Of a DNA stretch of 64,000 nt, positions 43,268-53,411 are shown piece after piece. Positions within the stretch are counted from its first letter, which is position 1, and each line of letters starts with the position of its first letter. Origin of the DNA: Erythrobacter sp. Lineage in GTDB: Bacteria; Pseudomonadota; Alphaproteobacteria; Sphingomonadales; Sphingomonadaceae. Made by a program: the position numbers and the translations under genes. The notes beneath the pieces were generated by a model that saw nothing but the letters and a program-made list of their open reading frames with translations, searched no databases and was not told where the DNA came from. The DNA lies in the NCBI RefSeq assembly GCF_030066995.1, contig NZ_JASJAP010000005.1, forward strand, positions 394,971 to 458,970. The letters are read 5' to 3'.

Positions 43268-43936
43268 ATGCTAGAGCTTGTCGCCGCCAACGCCGCCTTT
43301 GTCGGCACGCATTTTGCGATGTCGCATCCCCTGCGCCCCGCCATGGCGAAGGCGCTGGGGCCGGTCGGCTTCCAACTCGTCTACTCGCTGGTGAGTCTTG
43401 CGACGCTCGCGTGGGTCTATTTCGCGTTCAAGGCCGCGCCGCCCGCCGATCTTGGCGGCTCGGGCGAGGCGGGCTGGATCTTGGCCACCGCGCTCACTGT
43501 GCCCGCGATGATCCTGTTTGCAGGCTCCTTGCTCGGCAATCCCGCGCTGCCCACCCCGCTCGCCGAGCAGCAGGCGCGCGCCGAGCCAAAAGGGGTCTTC
43601 ACCATCACGCGCCACCCGATGATGTGGGGCTTTGGCCTGTGGGCGCTTTCACACATGATCCTGTTCTGGAGCGTGCGCACGATGATCACCGCTTTCGCGA
43701 TCGGCTTTCTGGCTCTGGTCGGGGCGCATATGCAGGATCGCAAGAAGCGCGAGCTGATGGGCGAGGCGTGGGAGCAATGGGAAAGCCGCACCAGCTACTG
43801 GCCGCGCCTTTCAGGCTTTGCCAAAGCGGGCGCGGTACCCTGGCTTCTGGGCCTCACGCTGTTTGCGGGGCTTAGCTGGGTGCACCTGCCAATGGGCGGC
43901 ATTCCCGCCGGCATCTGGCGCTGGATCAGCCTTTAG
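43268..43936 (+). CDS. NnrU-family membrane protein
   Basis: 222 residues with six hydrophobic segments. VGTHFAMSHPLR (about 12-23) and TRHPMMWGFGLWALSHM (about 116-132; conserved His) are the NnrU signatures. The family was named from denitrification loci and resembles isoprenylcysteine methyltransferase-like membrane proteins; its function is not settled. No denitrification gene is near. It follows the interrupted thioesterase by 50 bases. Confidence 0.87.
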   Translation: MLELVAANAAFVGTHFAMSHPLRPAMAKALGPVGFQLVYSLVSLATLAWVYFAFKAAPPADLGGSGEAGWILATALTVPAMILFAGSLLGNPALPTPLAEQQARAEPKGVFTITRHPMMWGFGLWALSHMILFWSVRTMITAFAIGFLALVGAHMQDRKKRELMGEAWEQWESRTSYWPRLSGFAKAGAVPWLLGLTLFAGLSWVHLPMGGIPAGIWRWISL

Positions 43937-43967
43937 GAGGCCGTGCCGAAAAGAGCCGCGAGGCCAC

Positions 43968-44765
43968 CTACTCTCCCTTGAAATCCGCCGCGCGTTCTTC
44001 GAGCAGCGCGGCGACGCCTTCCTCGTGATCCTTTGTCAGATGCATCATCGCCTGCGTGTTCGCGGCGAGTTCCAGCGCGCTGTCATAGCTCATTTGCTGG
44101 CCCTGCCGCAGCAGCATCTTGGCCTGGCGCAAAGCGTGGGGAGGCTGCGCGGCGACTTTGAGCGCGAGCCTTTCCGCCTCTTCCAGCAGAGTCTCGGGCG
44201 TTGTAATGCGACTGACCAAGCCCCATTCGAGCGCGGTCTTCGCGTCGATCACATCGCCGGTGTAGAAGAGCTCAGCCGCGCGCGACTGCCCGATAACTCG
44301 AGGCAGAATCCACGTGCCGCCATCGCCCGGAATGATGCCGAGCTTGAGAAAGGTAACGCCAAAGCGCGCGGTTTCACTCGCAATGCGCATATCGGCAAGG
44401 CAGGCCACGTCGCAGCCCAGACCGATCGCTGGCCCGTTCACCGCAGCGATCATCGGCACGCGCAGGCCGTAGATCGCACGCAGAATGACATGGATGTTTT
44501 CGCGATATCCGTCCGATATCTCCGGCGGCGGCCCGGCAAAGGCGCCGGAGCGATCGCGCATCGCCTTTACATCGCCACCCGCCGAAAAGGCCCTTCCCGC
44601 ACCCGTCAGGATGACACAGCGCACTGTTTTATCACGGTTTATCTCGCGGCAGACACGTGCGACCTCATCGCCATCGCCCGCTTGCCCCAGCGGGTTCATC
44701 GTCTCCGGACGATCGATCGTAAGCCGGACAACAGCCCCTTCGCGTTGCGTTTTCAAGAGGTTCAT
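43968..44765 (-). CDS. Enoyl-CoA hydratase/isomerase family protein
   Basis: 265 residues from MNLLKTQREG. Crotonase fold: GAGRAFSAGGDVKAM (oxyanion hole), VNGPAIGLGCDVA and IPGDGGTWILPR. Neither usual hydratase Glu is present: the first aligns with Asp in GCDVA and the second with Phe/Leu in GVTFLKLG. This pattern is closer to isomerase or other crotonase activities than to a standard hydratase (inference). An earlier in-frame start extends into non-conserved sequence. Divergent from mlaA. Confidence 0.88.
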   Translation of the reverse strand: MNLLKTQREGAVVRLTIDRPETMNPLGQAGDGDEVARVCREINRDKTVRCVILTGAGRAFSAGGDVKAMRDRSGAFAGPPPEISDGYRENIHVILRAIYGLRVPMIAAVNGPAIGLGCDVACLADMRIASETARFGVTFLKLGIIPGDGGTWILPRVIGQSRAAELFYTGDVIDAKTALEWGLVSRITTPETLLEEAERLALKVAAQPPHALRQAKMLLRQGQQMSYDSALELAANTQAMMHLTKDHEEGVAALLEERAADFKGE

Positions 44766-44933
44766 AAGCCGGACGGTAAGGGTTTTGCCCGATTTCGAAA
44801 GAGCCAAATAGCGCCAGGTCAACAGGCAGGGCGCAAAAAGATCGGTTGGCAGACAGCGCATCGATAGGCACATGGTCGGCTGGCGGGGACACAACACGTC
44901 GGCGTCAAGGCCTCTGGCCTCGCGTCGGTCGCC

Positions 44934-46019
44934 ATGGAAAGAAAGGTCGCGAATGTGGCGAACGCAGCGTTGATTGCCCTGACATCTCCCTTGCTGCTGG
45001 GCCAGGCGCCGGATGTGGCGCTTCAGGGCGAGACGCCTGTGGTCGTCACCGAGGAAGCGCGCGCGCATTTTGAGCCGCCGCGCGGCGCGGTTGGGGGCCC
45101 TGCGGGATTGCTGAACCTCTCCTGGTCGCTCACCGCAGCGCAGGCCGTACCCGATGCGCCGCCCGAAGAAGAGGAAGAGGAACGCGATCAAAACGACGAG
45201 GCGCAGTCGCAAGACGAAAACGTCATTGTGGTTGAAGGCTCCTATGGGCCACCGGAAAATGACCCGATCGAGCGAATCAACGAAGAAAGCTACCGCATCA
45301 CGCAGAACCTCGACGACGCCATCGTCGAGCCGGTCGCCTATGCCTACCGCGATGGACTTCCCGGGCCGCTGCGCCAGGGCCTTGGCAATGTAGTCAACAA
45401 CCTGCGCGAGCCCAACAACGCGCTGAACTTCCTGCTCCAGGGCAAGATCGGCAAGACGTTCGAAACGCTGGGCCGGTTGATGATCAATTCGACATTGGGG
45501 CTGGGCGGGCTGATCGACATCGCCGAAAAGCCGGGGATCAATCTGCCGCGGCGGCGCAACGGCTTTGCCAACACGATGGGCTTTTACGGGATTGGATCAG
45601 GGCCATACCTGTATCTGCCCGTCACCGGCGCAACGACCGCGCGCGATGTGACGGGGAGCTTCTTGGATCAGTTACTGTTGCCGGTTGCGGTGGGCGAGCC
45701 GTTCAATCGCCTCGAATTCTCCGTGCCTTTCTATCTGGTCAGCAACCTTGAAGACCGCTTGGAATTCGACGCGGAGCTCGCGCGGATCGACGATACCCTC
45801 AACCCCTACGCCGCGCGGCGCGACAGCTATCTCTACCGGCGTGAGGCTGAGATCGCGGCGCTCAAAGGAGAAGAGCCGCCCGAAGCGCCGGCAATCATGG
45901 AGGAGGTTGAGGGGACAGGCGATTTTGCCGACTTGCCCGAGGAGGTAGAGGAACCCACCGTCGAAGGCGAGGAAACGCCTGAACCTCTGGCGGCGGTGGT
46001 GATTACAAGGCCGCGTTAG
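44934..46019 (+). CDS. mlaA: MlaA/VacJ-family outer-membrane lipid asymmetry protein
   Basis: 361 residues. The MlaA core is at about 105-290: FLQNLxxPNNALNFLLQGK-like (NNLREPNNALNFLLQGK), INSTLGLGGLIDIAEKPGI, TMGFYGIGSGPYLYLPVTG (quoted in short blocks). It removes misplaced phospholipids from the outer leaflet. An N-terminal signal-like region is followed by a long acidic stretch (EEEEEERDQNDEAQSQ), and the C-terminus is also Glu/Pro-rich. There is no cysteine at all, so unlike E. coli MlaA it is not a lipoprotein. No other mla gene is adjacent. Confidence 0.88.
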   Translation: MERKVANVANAALIALTSPLLLGQAPDVALQGETPVVVTEEARAHFEPPRGAVGGPAGLLNLSWSLTAAQAVPDAPPEEEEEERDQNDEAQSQDENVIVVEGSYGPPENDPIERINEESYRITQNLDDAIVEPVAYAYRDGLPGPLRQGLGNVVNNLREPNNALNFLLQGKIGKTFETLGRLMINSTLGLGGLIDIAEKPGINLPRRRNGFANTMGFYGIGSGPYLYLPVTGATTARDVTGSFLDQLLLPVAVGEPFNRLEFSVPFYLVSNLEDRLEFDAELARIDDTLNPYAARRDSYLYRREAEIAALKGEEPPEAPAIMEEVEGTGDFADLPEEVEEPTVEGEETPEPLAAVVITRPR

Positions 46020-46114
46020 GCGCCTTAGCCGTCATACGGGGCTGGGATGCAGGCGCGCTCTTGCTTGAAGCTGGTCCTGCAAACCACGATAAAGGTGGCG
46101 GCTGGCTCCCCCGT

Positions 46115-48055
46115 TTACGCCCGCGCTTCCTCCACGCCATCGTTCGCAACGCCCGCCGAGTTATGCTTGAGCGCGTTCAGAACCTTCTCGACAATCGCAT
46201 CGGCATCAAGACCCGCGAGCGCGTATTGCTTGTCGGGCGAATCCTGATCGATGAAGATATCGGGCAGGCGCATCGTGCGCACTTTGAGGCCGGCGTCGAG
46301 CAAGCCCTCGTCGCTCGCGTAGGTCAAGACATGCGCGCCGAGACCGCCGATGGCGCCTTCTTCGATCGTGATGATCACTTCGTGGGTTTTCATCAGTCGC
46401 TCGATCAAATCGGTGTCGAGCGGCTTGGCAAAGCGCATATCGGCGACCGTGGTTGAAAGCCCCCTGGCCTCCAACTGGTCGGCGGCCTTCTTCGCCTCTT
46501 CTAGACGCGCGCCGAGCGAAAGGATCGCCACCTTGCTGCCTTCGCGGACGACGCGGCCCTTGCCGATTTGAAGCTTTTCGAGCTGGTCGGGGATCGACAC
46601 GCCCGTACCGCTGCCTCGCGGATAGCGAAATGCGATCGGGCCTTCGTCATATTCCGCTGCCGTATAGGTCATGTGCGCCAGTTCGGCTTCGTCCGAGGCG
46701 GCCATCACCACCATGTTGGGCAATGTTGCAAGATAGGTGATGTCGAACGAGCCTGCGTGGGTAGAGCCATCGGCGCCCACCAGCCCGGCGCGGTCTATCG
46801 CAAAGCGCACCGGAAGGTTCTGGATCGCCACATCGTGCACCACCTGATCATAGGCGCGCTGGAGGAAGGTCGAATAGATCGCCGCGAAGGGACGCATCCC
46901 CTGCGCCGCCAGACCCGCGGCGAAAGTCACGCCGTGCTGTTCGGCGATCCCGACATCGAAGCTGCGATCCGGATGCGCCTTTGCAAACCGGTCCACTCCC
47001 GTGCCCGATGGCATCGCGGCGGTGATGGCGCAGATGCGTTTGTCGGTGTCGGCCAGCTTGGCCAGCGTGTCGCCGAACACGTTCTGGTAATTGGGCGGAC
47101 CGCCGGGCGCGCCCTTCGCCTTTTCGCCGGTGATGACGTTGAACTTGGGGACGCCGTGATACTTGTCCGCGCTGTTCTCCGCCGGCGCGTAGCCCTTGCC
47201 CTTCTCGGTAACGACATGGATCAGCACCGGGCCTTCCGAGGTGTCGCGTACGTTTTCGAGCACGGGGATCAGGTGATCGAGATTGTGGCCGTCGATCGGG
47301 CCGACATAGTAAAAGCCGAGCTCTTCAAACAGGGTTCCACCGGTCACCATGCCGCGCGTGTATTCCTCGGCCTTGCCAATCGCTTCATGCATGCGCCGGC
47401 TCATCTTCTTCACAGCGCGGCTGGCCAGGCTGCGAATGCCGAGATACTCGCTCGACGACACCATGCGCGCCAGATAGGCCGAAAGCCCCCCCACAGGCGG
47501 CGCGATCGACATGTCGTTGTCGTTGAGGATGACCACCAGGCGATTGCCCGCCTGCGAGGCGTTGTTCATGGCCTCATAGGCCATGCCAGCGCTCATCGCC
47601 CCATCGCCGATGACCGCGATGCCCCGTCCGGGGCGGTCGTTCAGCTTGTTCGCGATGGCAAACCCCAGAGCCGCCGAGATCGAAGTCGAGGAGTGCGCCG
47701 CGCCGAACGGATCGTATTCGCTCTCCGCGCGCTTGGTGAAACCGCTCAATCCTCCGCCCTGACGAAGCGTCCGGATACGGTCCCGCCGCCCGGTGATGAT
47801 CTTGTGCGGATAGCATTGGTGGCCGACATCCCACACGAGCCGGTCATCCGGGGTGTTGAAGACGTAATGAATCGCCACCGTGAGTTCGACCACGCCCAAT
47901 CCCGAGCCCAAATGCCCGCCCGAAACGCTGACCGCGTCGATCATCTCGGCGCGCAATTCATCGGAGAGTTGTCGGAGCTGTTCGGGCTTGAGCTGGCGAA
48001 GCTCATCAGGTGTAGGTACCTGATCAAGAAGCGGAGTTTGGGGTGGCTTAGTCAT
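46115..48055 (-). CDS. dxs: 1-Deoxy-D-xylulose-5-phosphate synthase
   Basis: 646 residues, normal length, start ATG at 48055 ([13 protein letters not shown]). It joins pyruvate and glyceraldehyde 3-phosphate, the first step of the MEP isoprenoid pathway. The thiamine diphosphate motif [17 protein letters not shown], the N-terminal [16 protein letters not shown], and [18 protein letters not shown] are conserved (short blocks). It supplies carotenoid, quinone and undecaprenyl precursors. The likely promoter lies 84-110 bases upstream. Confidence 0.97.
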   Translation of the reverse strand: MTKPPQTPLLDQVPTPDELRQLKPEQLRQLSDELRAEMIDAVSVSGGHLGSGLGVVELTVAIHYVFNTPDDRLVWDVGHQCYPHKIITGRRDRIRTLRQGGGLSGFTKRAESEYDPFGAAHSSTSISAALGFAIANKLNDRPGRGIAVIGDGAMSAGMAYEAMNNASQAGNRLVVILNDNDMSIAPPVGGLSAYLARMVSSSEYLGIRSLASRAVKKMSRRMHEAIGKAEEYTRGMVTGGTLFEELGFYYVGPIDGHNLDHLIPVLENVRDTSEGPVLIHVVTEKGKGYAPAENSADKYHGVPKFNVITGEKAKGAPGGPPNYQNVFGDTLAKLADTDKRICAITAAMPSGTGVDRFAKAHPDRSFDVGIAEQHGVTFAAGLAAQGMRPFAAIYSTFLQRAYDQVVHDVAIQNLPVRFAIDRAGLVGADGSTHAGSFDITYLATLPNMVVMAASDEAELAHMTYTAAEYDEGPIAFRYPRGSGTGVSIPDQLEKLQIGKGRVVREGSKVAILSLGARLEEAKKAADQLEARGLSTTVADMRFAKPLDTDLIERLMKTHEVIITIEEGAIGGLGAHVLTYASDEGLLDAGLKVRTMRLPDIFIDQDSPDKQYALAGLDADAIVEKVLNALKHNSAGVANDGVEEARA

Positions 48056-48138
48056 AGATTCTCGCCTTACACCTTGCGAACCGACCTGTCGATGAACCCT
48101 TTGCCGCATCGATATACCGCTTCATCGACCAAGAGGCA

Positions 48139-48165
48139 AATTTACCTGACACTTTGGAGTGTCAA
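48139..48165 (-). promoter_or_regulatory. Candidate dxs promoter overlapped by a palindrome
   Basis: On the minus strand a perfect -35 TTGACA (48165-48160) is followed after 15 bases by TAAATT (48144-48139). The perfect inverted repeat TGACACT-TTGG-AGTGTCA (48147-48164) covers the -35 and spacer, so a bound regulator would block it. The spacer is short of the ideal 17. Confidence 0.5.
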
Positions 48166-48261
48166 GTTGAATTAACGCCGCCAACAGACTGGCGATCCGG
48201 CACGCGGTCGGCGGCGCAAAGCCCGCGCAAACCGGTCCCTTTCAGCTTTGATGAAGCGCGC

Positions 48262-48729
48262 TCAGGCGCACTGGCGGCACAGGCCGCGCATCTCGAGCAC
48301 CAGGTGGTCTGTGTGAAATTGGCGCCGTCCCACAAGGGCCCGCACCGACCGACTCACATCGGGATCGTCAACATGCGCTGCGTCGCCGCATTCTTCGCAA
48401 ACCAGAAAGATGCAGTCGTGGCTGTGACCCGGATGCGAATTGACAATATAGGCGTTCGAGCTCTCGATGCGCACGGCAAGACCATTCGCCACGAACACAT
48501 CGAGGATCCGGTAGATGGAGTTTGGCGCGACCCGCTTTCCCCGTATCTCCGAGAGGCGGTCGGCGACATCGTAGGCCGAAATCGGGCGCTCAAAGCGCGC
48601 CAGTTCGACAAACACGGCTTCGCGCATGGTCGTCCACTGCTCGCCGGACCGGATCAGGACACTGCGTGCGGCGGCGACGAGTTCGTCGCCCGAAAGCTCT
48701 TTTAACGCGTGGGGTTCACATTCACTCAT
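48262..48729 (-). CDS. Fur-family regulator, Zur-like
   Basis: 155 residues from ATG 48729. The N-terminal winged helix has PISAYDVADRLSEIRGKRVAPNSIYRILDVFVANGLAVRIESSNAY (key: YDVADRL and NSIYRILD). The dimer domain has HPGHSHDCIFLVCEECGDAAHVDD with the His cluster, plus CEEC and the C-terminal CRQC forming a structural Zn site. The pattern fits Zur better than Fur. It stands upstream of dxs and just downstream of msrA, with no zinc transporter adjacent, so the assignment to zinc is by motif only. Confidence 0.83.
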   Translation of the reverse strand: MSECEPHALKELSGDELVAAARSVLIRSGEQWTTMREAVFVELARFERPISAYDVADRLSEIRGKRVAPNSIYRILDVFVANGLAVRIESSNAYIVNSHPGHSHDCIFLVCEECGDAAHVDDPDVSRSVRALVGRRQFHTDHLVLEMRGLCRQCA

Positions 48730-48785
48730 GACGAAAGCGTACAGCGACAACGGCAGAAGCGCCAGCGGCTTGAACAAAAAACCGC

Positions 48786-49484
48786 CTAGGTTTTTGGCCC
48801 ATCGCGGAGAAATTCGTCACGGTAATCGCGCGGAAACATCGTCTTCAGGGCGGCGACCTTGGGCTGGTCGAAGCGCATGATGTAGCCGCTGTAAGGGTTC
48901 TTCACCATGTAATCCTGGTGATAGTCCTCAGCCGGATAGAACTTGCGGTGCTTTTCAATGCGCGTGACGACCGGCTTATCCCACAGGCCCGATCCATCAA
49001 GCTGTTCAAGATAGGCCTGCGCCACCGCGCGCTGCTCCTCGCTCAGCGGCACGAGGGCCGAGCGGTAATGCGCGCCCACGTCAGGGCCCTGGCGGTTGAG
49101 CTGCGTCGGGTCCGTGACGACGGAAAAGAAGATGCGCAAAAGCTCGTCGTAGCGCACGACATAGGGGTCGTACGTGATCCTGACGGCTTCGGCGTGATTG
49201 GTGATGCCCGTGACGATCGTGCGGTATTGCGCGGTTCCCGCCGCGCCGCCGTGAAAGCCGGAGACGGCGGACTTCACGCCTTTGACATGGCTAAAGACGC
49301 CTTCGACGCCCCAGAAACAGCCACCGGCAAAGATCGCGGTCTTGAGCCCGGTGCCTTCTTTCGCAATCCGCTTTGGCGCGGGCGCATTCACCACCTTCTC
49401 CGCCTGTGCAGGCGCCCCTAAACTGGCCGCGGCCAGAACGGCGGCGGCAAGGACATGGGCAGCTCTCAAGATGGACAGGCGCAC
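48786..49484 (-). CDS. msrA: Exported peptide-methionine (S)-S-oxide reductase
   Basis: 232 residues from GTG with GGAAG upstream. A signal peptide (LAAAVLAAASLGAPAQA, about 11-27) places it in the periplasm. GCFWG with the catalytic Cys (about 55-59), GVFSHVKGVKSAVSGF and EDYHQDYMVKNPYSGY are MsrA blocks. It repairs oxidised methionine in exported proteins. Its reductant there is not evident. A 60-residue membrane protein gene precedes it by 12 bases, likely the same transcript. Confidence 0.93.
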   Translation of the reverse strand: MRLSILRAAHVLAAAVLAAASLGAPAQAEKVVNAPAPKRIAKEGTGLKTAIFAGGCFWGVEGVFSHVKGVKSAVSGFHGGAAGTAQYRTIVTGITNHAEAVRITYDPYVVRYDELLRIFFSVVTDPTQLNRQGPDVGAHYRSALVPLSEEQRAVAQAYLEQLDGSGLWDKPVVTRIEKHRKFYPAEDYHQDYMVKNPYSGYIMRFDQPKVAALKTMFPRDYRDEFLRDGPKT

Positions 49485-49496
49485 AGGCGGGCTTCC

Positions 49497-49679
49497 TTAG
49501 CGGAACGGTTGGATGCGAAACTCAGGCGCGGGCAGGGGAGCTTGCGGCGCTTCGGCAGCCAGAGCGGGCGGCGAGAATTCATCGGTCAGGGCGTCAAGGT
49601 TGAAGGCGGCCATCAGGGCGGCGCCAATCAGAAAGCCGAGACCAACGTGGCGATAGAGATCAGAATTGAAGAACGTCAT
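49497..49679 (-). CDS. Small membrane protein upstream of msrA
   Basis: 60 residues from ATG 49679. A short N-terminus [15 protein letters not shown] leads into one TM segment (about 14-30), then a periplasmic Ala/Pro-rich tail ([16 protein letters not shown]). No family is recognised. It is followed by msrA at 12 bases, so the two are probably co-expressed; an anchor or sensor role in envelope oxidative repair is only a guess. The upstream ribosome site is weak. Confidence 0.6.
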   Translation of the reverse strand: MTFFNSDLYRHVGLGFLIGAALMAAFNLDALTDEFSPPALAAEAPQAPLPAPEFRIQPFR

Positions 49680-49765
49680 GGATAATCTCGCGGGGGGTGT
49701 GCGGTTGGGGGGTGGTTGGTCCTTTTGCCGCCGCCCACTTTCGTGAAGGTGAACAGGTCTTTCAG

Positions 49766-49788
49766 GCGACAATTCGTTACATTGTCGC
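49766..49788. promoter_or_regulatory. Perfect 8-bp inverted repeat upstream of the small protein/msrA genes
   Basis: GCGACAAT (49766-49773) and ATTGTCGC (49781-49788) flank the 7-base spacer TCGTTAC. It lies 87 bases upstream of the small-protein start, in an AT-richer stretch. It suits a dimeric repressor or activator; no T-run follows on either side, so it is not a terminator. Confidence 0.5.
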
Positions 49789-49884
49789 TTATAGTTACGA
49801 AGCTGTTTGGAAAAAGTTGACACCGACACAATTCACGTTTGCCAAAGGCGTTGGGAAGCGCCCCACAGAGCCCCCGGCAAACGA

Positions 49885-51507
49885 TCAGTGCCGGAAGTGT
49901 CGCATCCCGGTAAAGACCATGGCCAGCCCGGCCTCGTCGGCAGCAGCGATCACCTCTTCGTCGCGAATGGAGCCGCCGGGCTGTATCACTGCGCTCGCGC
50001 CCGCTTCAGCTGCCGAAACAAGGCCGTCGGCGAAGGGGAAAAACGCGTCTGAGGCTACCGCACTGCCAGCGGTCCGGGGCTCGGACCAGCCGTGGGTCTC
50101 GGCCGCCTCCTTTGCCTTGATCGCCGCGATCCGCGCGGAATCGCGCCGGTTCATCTGACCCGCACCAATTCCCGCCGTCGCGCCGTCCTTGGCGTAGACG
50201 ATGGCGTTGGACTTCACATGCCGGGCCACCGTCCATGCGAAAAGGCAGTCCTTGAGCTCCTGCTCGGTGGGCGCGCGCTCGGTGACCACTTTCAGGTCCG
50301 CCTCAGTCGCCGCGCCGCTATCGCGGCTCTGGATCAGCAAGCCGCCGGCGATCGTCTTCATCGCAAAACCACCGCGACGCGGATCGGGCAGCACACCGCA
50401 TTCGAGCAGACGAAGGTTCTTCTTCTTCGCGAAGATCGCACGGGCCTCGTCGCTGACCGTGGGCGCGATCACAACTTCGGTGAAGATATTTGCGATCGCC
50501 TCAGCCGTGGCACCGTCCAGTTCGGCGTTGACCGCCACGATCCCGCCAAAGGCCGAAACGCTGTCGCATGCGAGCGCTGCCTCCCACGCTTCAAGCAACG
50601 TCCCCGATTGCGCGACACCGCAAGGATTGGCGTGCTTCACGATCACGACAGCGGGATCCTGCCCCGAGAATTCCGCCGCCAGCTCCAGCGCCGCATCCGC
50701 GTCGTTCAGATTGTTGTAGCTGAGCGCTTTGCCCTGAAGCTGCTCGGCCTGCGGCACGCCCGCACCTGCGGTTGCCTGCGGGATATAGACCGCCGCCGAT
50801 TGGTGCGGGTTCTCGCCATAGCGCAGCGTGTCTTCAAGCGTGAACGCGAGCGGCATGGTCGGCGTAAACGGCGTCGCCTGAAGCGCCTCGGGGCCGAGTG
50901 GATTTGTGAAAGCGTCGCCATACGCAAACCAATTGGCGATCGCCGCATCATAGGCCGCGGTGCGCGCGTAGGCCTTGCCCGCCATGCGGATGCGGAACGC
51001 CGCGCCGGTTGCGCCGCCGCGCGCCTCCATTTCATCGAGCAGCCCTGCGTAATCCGCCGGATCGGTCAGGACCGTCACAAAGCCATGGTTTTTGGCGGCC
51101 GAGCGCACCATGCTTGGCCCACCGATGTCGATATTCTCGATTGTTTCAGCCCGCCCCGCGCCTTTCGCAACGGTCGCCTCGAACGGATAGAGGTTGACCA
51201 CCACGAGATCGATTGCGCCGATATCGTGCGCCTCCATGGCCGCAACGTGCTCATCGTTGTCGCGCAGGGCGAGCAGACCGCCATGGACCTTGGGATGAAG
51301 CGTCTTGACCCGCCCATCCATCATCTCGGGAAAACCGGTGAGGTCGGACACGTCGCGCACGTCCAGCCCGGCTTCGCGAAGGGTGCGCGCGGTGCCGCCA
51401 GTGCTCACCAGCTCGACACCGCGCGCGGCCAGAGCCTGTCCGAGCTCGGCCAATCCACTCTTGTCGGACACCGAAAGCAGCGCCCGCTTGATGACTACAT
51501 CGGTCAA
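49885..51507 (-). CDS. purH: Bifunctional AICAR formyltransferase/IMP cyclohydrolase
   Basis: 540 residues from a TTG start preceded by GAGAGGAAA; the frame is open further but PurH sequence begins [15 protein letters not shown]. It makes the last two steps of IMP synthesis. The N-terminal MGS-like cyclohydrolase domain has STGGTARTL and [13 protein letters not shown]. The C-terminal transformylase has the catalytic KHANPCG segment, [10 protein letters not shown] and the end [10 protein letters not shown]. It lies 38 bases after the heparinase-like gene on the same strand. Confidence 0.96.
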   Translation of the reverse strand: MTDVVIKRALLSVSDKSGLAELGQALAARGVELVSTGGTARTLREAGLDVRDVSDLTGFPEMMDGRVKTLHPKVHGGLLALRDNDEHVAAMEAHDIGAIDLVVVNLYPFEATVAKGAGRAETIENIDIGGPSMVRSAAKNHGFVTVLTDPADYAGLLDEMEARGGATGAAFRIRMAGKAYARTAAYDAAIANWFAYGDAFTNPLGPEALQATPFTPTMPLAFTLEDTLRYGENPHQSAAVYIPQATAGAGVPQAEQLQGKALSYNNLNDADAALELAAEFSGQDPAVVIVKHANPCGVAQSGTLLEAWEAALACDSVSAFGGIVAVNAELDGATAEAIANIFTEVVIAPTVSDEARAIFAKKKNLRLLECGVLPDPRRGGFAMKTIAGGLLIQSRDSGAATEADLKVVTERAPTEQELKDCLFAWTVARHVKSNAIVYAKDGATAGIGAGQMNRRDSARIAAIKAKEAAETHGWSEPRTAGSAVASDAFFPFADGLVSAAEAGASAVIQPGGSIRDEEVIAAADEAGLAMVFTGMRHFRH

Positions 51508-51545
51508 ATCAATTTCCTCTCGAGCCCCTTCTTGTCGAGAAGACG

Positions 51546-53411
51546 TCAGCTCGTTTTCTTGAACAGCCAGGAGAATTGCCCTCCGCCGCGCGACGTCAGC
51601 CCCTCGATCACAAGCTGCTGGGTTGGGTGTGGGCGGCCTTCGCCGTCGACCCACAGACTGTCTTCGACGGCGAGCGCCACCTCGCCCGCACTCGCCGCAT
51701 CGCCGCGCAGCCGGAATTGCCAAAGCCGCCCGTCGCGTGTCAGCAGGCTCGCGCCGCGCTTGTCCTGCGAAAGCTGCGCCTCGACACCGCGCCCGAGGTG
51801 AAACCGGATCGCGAAGCCGACCTTCCCGCGCACGCCCTTTCGCCCGGCCGGGATCAGGATGTCTTCGCCCGCCAGCTGGCTTCCGTCGCTGCGCAGCGAG
51901 AGGATGCGCTGGTGCGTCAGGCCAAAGCGCGCAACATACCCATCGTGGCTGGCGTCAACGCGGGTGACTTGCTTGCTGATCGCGCGGCGCTCCACCTCGA
52001 CATTTTCGGCGCCCTTGCCAAGCTTGCCGTGGAGCAGCACCGCGGTCGAATTGGCGTTGTCGAGCACCAGGGTCGAATGCGCCGCCGTGGCGCGCAGGCC
52101 CTGGCCGATATGCGCGGGCACCTGGCCACCCGCCAGCGAGGCGCCGCCGCAATTGACAACGAGGCGCGCAGGGCCATCGGACATCTCGAAGGCCAGCGTC
52201 GAGGCGCAGCCCATCCGCGCGTGCCGGGCGCGCGGAGGCGGAGCGGCGTCGAACTGCACCTGCGTGTTGCCTCCACGAAGGCGCTGAAAGCCCCAATGTT
52301 CGGGCTCGTTAAGCGGCCGGGTGCGCACGCCGGTCGCAGCGATGAGGCTGGCGACGCGGTCCGCCGAAATCGCGCCCTGCCCCTGCCAGCTGCCAAGTGC
52401 GCCGTCGCCATGGCGCAGCGCCAGAAGCGGCGGAACCAGCAGCTCGCGCATGACGAACAGGGCCTCGGGCGGCTGTTCCTCGACCGCTTCGTAGCACGCT
52501 ATGAGGTCGGTCAGCGTGGCAATCGCCTGCATTTGCGCCGCCGGACACCGCGCCAGAAGGCCGCCGTCTTCCGCCACCAGATCGCCGAGACACTTCACAA
52601 GCGCCGCCTGGCCGTAAAGCCGCCGCGGCTTGCCTTCGGGCAAGAGCAGGCCCGCCGCCGTCACCGCCGCCCAGCCGATCATCTGACCCAGCCCCGCGCC
52701 GGTCTTCAAAACCTTGCGATCAAGCCATCCCGCCGTTTCGACAACGCTGTCCAGCAATTCGCTGCGCAGGCTCGAATCCGATGCCCCCATGATCAGCGGC
52801 GCGTGAACGAGCCAGGCCATCAGGCGAAGGCCGGTGTTCTCGATGCTCCACGCTCCCGCTTTGGCCGCGCGCAAGGGGCACTGCCCGTTCGCGTGGAGCC
52901 ATTCGCGAGCAATCCTCTCGGCGACATCGGTGCACATTTCGCGAGGGGCGCTGGCCGCGAGATCGTAAAGCCAGCCGAAGGAGTGGAGACTGCGCTCAAC
53001 ACCGGGGGCGACGCGCGTCTGGCCTGTGAAGTCGACCTGCGCGATGGGAAGCTTGACGCTGTCGACCAGAAAATGACCGGCGCGCAAGGCCGTGCCGGCG
53101 CTGCGATCGCCCGCGATCGGCGTACGAACCTGCGCGCGCAGGCGCGGAGCCGAGGCGCGGCGGAACGGAGCGGCGAGCGCGTGACCCGGAACGCCCAGGC
53201 GATAGGCGAGGCGAATGAGCGCTTCGCCCGGCCCGCTGCGCGGCGCAATCACATCGCTCAGCGCCAAAGCGCGCGAGGACTCGCTCGCCTCGGAGGCGAG
53301 CGGATCGCGCGCGGTGTGGGCCCGCGCCTCGCCGGTCGAAGAATCCGCCGGACCCTCATCCTCACGACGCTCGGCAACCTCGCTGGCTTCGTCCCGAAAA
53401 AGTGTGTCCAT
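51546..53411 (-). CDS. Heparinase II/III-like family protein
   Basis: 621 residues; ATG at 53411 overlaps the rpe stop (TGATG). The N-terminal about 300 residues form the helical toroid ([35 protein letters not shown]), followed by the beta domain typical of heparinase II/III C-terminal parts ([38 protein letters not shown]). Such genes lie between rpe and purH in many sphingomonads, with no polysaccharide lyase activity shown that I know of. It has no signal peptide, an odd point for a lyase. Confidence 0.85.
   Translation of the reverse strand: MDTLFRDEASEVAERREDEGPADSSTGEARAHTARDPLASEASESSRALALSDVIAPRSGPGEALIRLAYRLGVPGHALAAPFRRASAPRLRAQVRTPIAGDRSAGTALRAGHFLVDSVKLPIAQVDFTGQTRVAPGVERSLHSFGWLYDLAASAPREMCTDVAERIAREWLHANGQCPLRAAKAGAWSIENTGLRLMAWLVHAPLIMGASDSSLRSELLDSVVETAGWLDRKVLKTGAGLGQMIGWAAVTAAGLLLPEGKPRRLYGQAALVKCLGDLVAEDGGLLARCPAAQMQAIATLTDLIACYEAVEEQPPEALFVMRELLVPPLLALRHGDGALGSWQGQGAISADRVASLIAATGVRTRPLNEPEHWGFQRLRGGNTQVQFDAAPPPRARHARMGCASTLAFEMSDGPARLVVNCGGASLAGGQVPAHIGQGLRATAAHSTLVLDNANSTAVLLHGKLGKGAENVEVERRAISKQVTRVDASHDGYVARFGLTHQRILSLRSDGSQLAGEDILIPAGRKGVRGKVGFAIRFHLGRGVEAQLSQDKRGASLLTRDGRLWQFRLRGDAASAGEVALAVEDSLWVDGEGRPHPTQQLVIEGLTSRGGGQFSWLFKKTS

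Noticed and set aside
46568..48175. 535-codon plus-strand open frame opposite dxs
   Set aside because: Shadow of dxs; no signal, domain or ribosome site supports it.
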